Assembly: GCA_023313575.1 (NCBI GenBank)
Contig: JAJTTP010000012.1
Location: 248,001-312,000, forward strand
Length of the DNA: 64,000 nt
Direction: 5' to 3'
Source: Eutypella sp. D-1
Lineage: Eukaryota > Ascomycota > Sordariomycetes > Xylariales > Diatrypaceae
Shown here: piece after piece, positions 61,271 through 64,000 of the stretch
Layout of the letters: every line of letters starts with the position of its first letter
Position numbering within the stretch: the stretch's first letter is position 1
Position numbers and translations under genes: made by a program
The notes under the pieces: generated by a model
The model's database searches: none
What the model was told of the DNA's origin: nothing
The model's input: the letters and a program-made list of their open reading frames with translations, nothing else

Positions 61271-61978
61271 TTGCATATAATTATATTACCCTTGAAAAGT
61301 GTTTCGCTAGAAACCTTGATGACGGGCGCCGTCGTCCAGGGCTGCGTGATGCTAGGCCTGGCGATTTCTGCAACTGTTGCTCCCGGCACCGAAGCGGCCC
61401 GCAGGTGCGTCATCGCTTTTACGGGCTTGTATATCTGCAGCTATAACATGTTCGTCGGCGATGCGACGTATCCGACTGCCACCGAGATGGTCAGTACGCG
61501 GCTGCGGTCGTGGTCCGTTGGGTCGGCGATTAGTCTGGGCTACTTTCTAGCCTGGCTCACGGGGTTCTGTTCGCCGTATTTCATCAACCCTGAGAACCTG
61601 AATTGGGTGGGTTTCCCCTTTTACCCTTCCCCTTTTCCTCTCCTTTATTTCCCCACTTCTATGGTTATATCGCTAGTTAGGTGAATTCTCAGCTTCTAAC
61701 TATAATACACCCCACAGGGAGCCAAATACGGCTACATCTGGGCTGGATCGAATTTCTGCTGCCTCGTGTTCTTCTATCTAGTCGTTTCCGAAACGAAGGG
61801 CCGCATACTTGAGGAGATCGATGAACTTTTTGCCAACCGTGTGTCGGTGCGCAACTTCAAGACGTTCAAGACGGCTATTATGGAGGATGCCCTGAGAGAT
61901 GTGAATAAGGGCAAACAGGACTTCAGCTCCCCTTATGCCCAAGAGGTGGAACATAGCGTTGCCAGCGACAAGGTCTAG
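61271..61978 (+). pseudogene. 5'-truncated MFS sugar transporter
   Basis: Two exons, 61271-61606 and 61718-61978 (110-bp intron with a CTAAC branch site and CACAG acceptor), encode about 198 aa. The reading includes TGAVVQGCVMLGLAI, CSYNMFVGDATYPTATEMVS, LRSWSVG and, over the intron, NPENLNWGAKYGYIWAGSNF, ending SETKGRILEEIDELFANRVS and a cytosolic tail. These are the last membrane helices and the PETKG-type end of fungal hexose/alpha-glucoside proton symporters, whose full length is about 500-540 aa. The first eight or so helices are missing; the break coincides with RIPed DNA to the left. No stop lies inside the remaining part, so the loss seems fairly recent. Confidence 0.82.
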
Positions 61979-62489
61979 TGAATTGGGTATTTTTGCATTT
62001 CGGTTTTGTTGAGTATGCTTTGTAATCGAATCTCTTAGATGGGTGCATAGCTAGCTCTCTATGTAGGAAGCATGTTGTATTAGAGCCCACGCCTAGACTA
62101 GATCTTTACTTATCTTTACTTAGTTTATTACTTTTATATGAACTTATTATGTTGTTCAAAAGTATGCTTTGTGTACATAATTAGTTATACCTAATTCTAT
62201 AACCAGGTCTATTGAATTGTTCCGGTCATAGTTGGTTGAAGCGCCAACTTTTTTCAAACGGAACAAATGCTCGGTAGTCGGGGGCCGTTAGTCTGGATCT
62301 AACAGAGGAACCCAGCGGAAGAAGGAAGTTCAGAGCTAATTACTTTTCACGGATTAGGTATTTCTGTAATCATAGCGTTTTCAATATCCTCCTTTATATA
62401 AGACTACAATGGAAAGTATCTCGATGTGAACTGATCAACGCAGTATATTTATAATTCAGGGCTTGCGTTACAACTTGGCGTCGACTTCA
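61979..62489. other. 3' flank of the transporter remnant
   Basis: No gene is visible. Normal to A+T-leaning composition. Confidence 0.4.
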
Positions 62490-62708
62490 ATGAAGAAGGC
62501 TCTGGGCACGTACAGAATGGACGTCAAAACGACGCACGACCATGTCGCGCAGAACTATCGGCGCTAGAGACTCAAGTACCAGCCCACGTGTACGGGGGTC
62601 GTGGTCAAGGAGTTGGGGTTGGAGCCGATGCGGTTCAAGATCGAGATTGAGGTGCTGGATCGGGAGGGCACGAGGGCTCTGGTTGCTGCGTATGTTGGTG
62701 GCAAGTAG
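62490..62708 (+). pseudogene. short unknown protein fragment with in-frame stop
   Basis: From an ATG at 62490 the frame reads MKKALGTYRMDVKTTHDHVA, meets TAG at 62565-62567 and continues CTGVVVKELGLEPMRFKIEI and LVAAYVGGK to a TAG at 62706. The second part has alternating hydrophobic and charged residues as in beta strands and GC-rich codon use unlike its surroundings. The family is not clear to me. It may be the end of a larger lost gene. Confidence 0.4.
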
Positions 62709-63152
62709 TGAGGAGAGATGTCGAGATATGATGAGGTGTAATGAGGTGGATCGGTGGCTGATTTAGTGGTTGATAAGATAGAGAAATGTGATAACATGGT
62801 CGTTATCAGGGGTTTCTTATTGCATTTTGGCTTTTGGCTACCTCGATACGCCTGCCAAAGGGAACATCGCTGGAGTTTGAAGCTTCTTACAACCTGCTGA
62901 TTCTTCTATAATTTCCTTGATGTACAATTCATATTTTACCACGCCTGGTTGGTATTTTTTTCTTAGCGAGCCTTTTACATATAGTGGCGGCGCGCGTGTG
63001 GGATAAGATTTAAGTTAAATCACGATCGCGTTGAGGGGATAGGTGTCAATCAAGTCAGTGTTGGGGACAAGCGACTTGGGCTGATGACCGCCAAGCTGAC
63101 ATATTCTTGCATCCAACTACCGCTTTCCATTTACATGGTACCGCTTTACATA
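62709..63152. other. intergenic region, no gene seen
   Basis: No coding signal. It lies downstream of the minus-strand BRCT gene. Confidence 0.4.
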
Positions 63153-64000
63153 TTAACTGGCCATCTGACGTTGGGTCGTGAGAGTGGTCTCTTGAGAATC
63201 TGGTATGACAATTTCCGTTCTTTGTGGCTTTATCTGCTCAATTACTCCTGTAACCCGGTACTTTCTTTGACAAGGGTTGAGAAGCATACGGTATGACATG
63301 CAATCAGCAACATATTCGTACTTTACTAGCACCTCACCTTCCTTTGATATGTTTAGTATGAGCAGATGTCCAACTCGGAAAGAACTCACAGGAAGGCTAG
63401 ACACTTGGAGATACTCTAGGAGGTCGTTATAGGTAAGGTTGTCATCGTCTACGACGACATGTGTAATGCCTTCTTTCCAATGCCTAGCCCATGCTGCTCC
63501 CAGCTGAATGATGATGTGGATGCGCTTTCTTCGAAGGGGAGCGGTGTCGTTGTTTGGAAACAGATCTAAGACAGTTAGTCTCATTCAACACTTACATCAA
63601 GAAAGTATACGCACAAATAATTTTATCCTTCAGGACTTGCTGCGACTCTGGGAAGAATTGGATGTCAGCTGACTTTCCCGAATTCTCCTTGGCCTTGGAA
63701 GTTCGAATGGGCCTTGGTATGTCCCCCATTCGCTTATAAAATTTTGATTCATCTGATGCGAAGCCCTCTAGCCTCAATTTCTTATTCTGCCTCCGCGTTT
63801 GGGTGCTCGACGACGACAGGTGTGCCTTCAAACAATTGCAATGCAATATATGCTGGCCGCAATACCTCCAATATATATCATTTCCTTCTTTAAAGCCTTC
63901 CTTACAAACTCGATAGGTGCTGGACTGTAATGTGTTTAAGAACCTTTTTGTTGTAACGCTGGGGAAGATATTAGCAGGGTCTAATTGAGCTTTATTTACC
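63153..64000 (-). CDS. BRCT-domain protein, possibly N-terminal part of a family X DNA polymerase; runs off the right edge
   Basis: The upstream frame is open from the window edge to a probable donor (GTGCGT). A 49-bp intron (about 63582-63630, CTAAC branch) joins DKII to LFPNNDTAPLRRKRI, followed by LGAAWARHWKEGITHVVVD, a likely in-frame 48-bp intron (GTGAGT donor) and VLVKYEYVADCMSYRMLLNP and QRKYRV. This is a BRCT domain of the kind found at the N-terminus of fungal Pol4/Pol lambda-type polymerases (GA-W, ITHVI-D, SLP, C, YRV-G). The first part has C-x-H-x-C residues (YWRYCGQHILHCNCLKAHL) of unclear nature. After the BRCT domain the frame stops at 63153 and no polymerase domain follows. 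Either a truncated gene or one with exons I could not read. Confidence 0.55.

Overview
The window is nuclear DNA of a filamentous ascomycete (Pezizomycotina). The reasons are short GT-AG introns of about 45-75 bp with CTAAC-type branch sites, a Zn(II)2Cys6 regulator, an NLR-like ankyrin gene, and long blocks of extreme A+T DNA that hold transposon relics full of C-to-T and G-to-A changes, the mark of repeat-induced point mutation (RIP). I cannot name the genus from the sequence.

Layout: 1-3547 shows no gene. 3548-5278 is an intact four-exon Zn2Cys6 regulator (512 aa). 6331-10590 and 11911-19930 are RIP-degraded blocks separated by a gene-free island of normal composition (10591-11910); the first contains a solo LTR with a perfect 5-bp target duplication, the second contains LINE relics on both strands. 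20285-20885 is a broken hAT transposase and 22453-22860 a Ty1/copia RNase H remnant. 25481-32498 (minus) is a large multi-exon NLR-like gene: a lipase-like N-terminus without its nucleophile serine, a P-loop NTPase, many ankyrin repeats and a C-terminal SPRY domain. It carries one clear frameshift and one unresolved frame change. 33190-42131 is a minus-strand gene run: an unknown fragment, a 93-aa CxxC protein, an FHA-kinase that stops after the APE motif, a 165-aa unknown and an F-box-like protein of 541 aa. It is interrupted by a 230-bp palindromic element and an un-RIPed solo LTR. 42898-44935 is a LINE ORF1 (three zinc knuckles) without ORF2. 49056-51578 (minus) is an intact SNF2-family ATPase (805 aa) without a RING finger.

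The right end is dominated by a complete but RIP-destroyed Ty3/gypsy chromovirus (53761-60658) with two 439-bp LTRs. A cut-off gene start lies to its left (52827) and the 3' end of a sugar transporter to its right (61271-61978). A BRCT-domain gene resembling the N-terminus of fungal family X DNA polymerases runs off the right edge.

The genes do not form a visible pathway. The picture is a 'two-speed' fungal region in which intact regulators, an incompatibility/immunity-type NLR and a chromatin remodeller are separated by, and partly damaged by, RIPed transposons.
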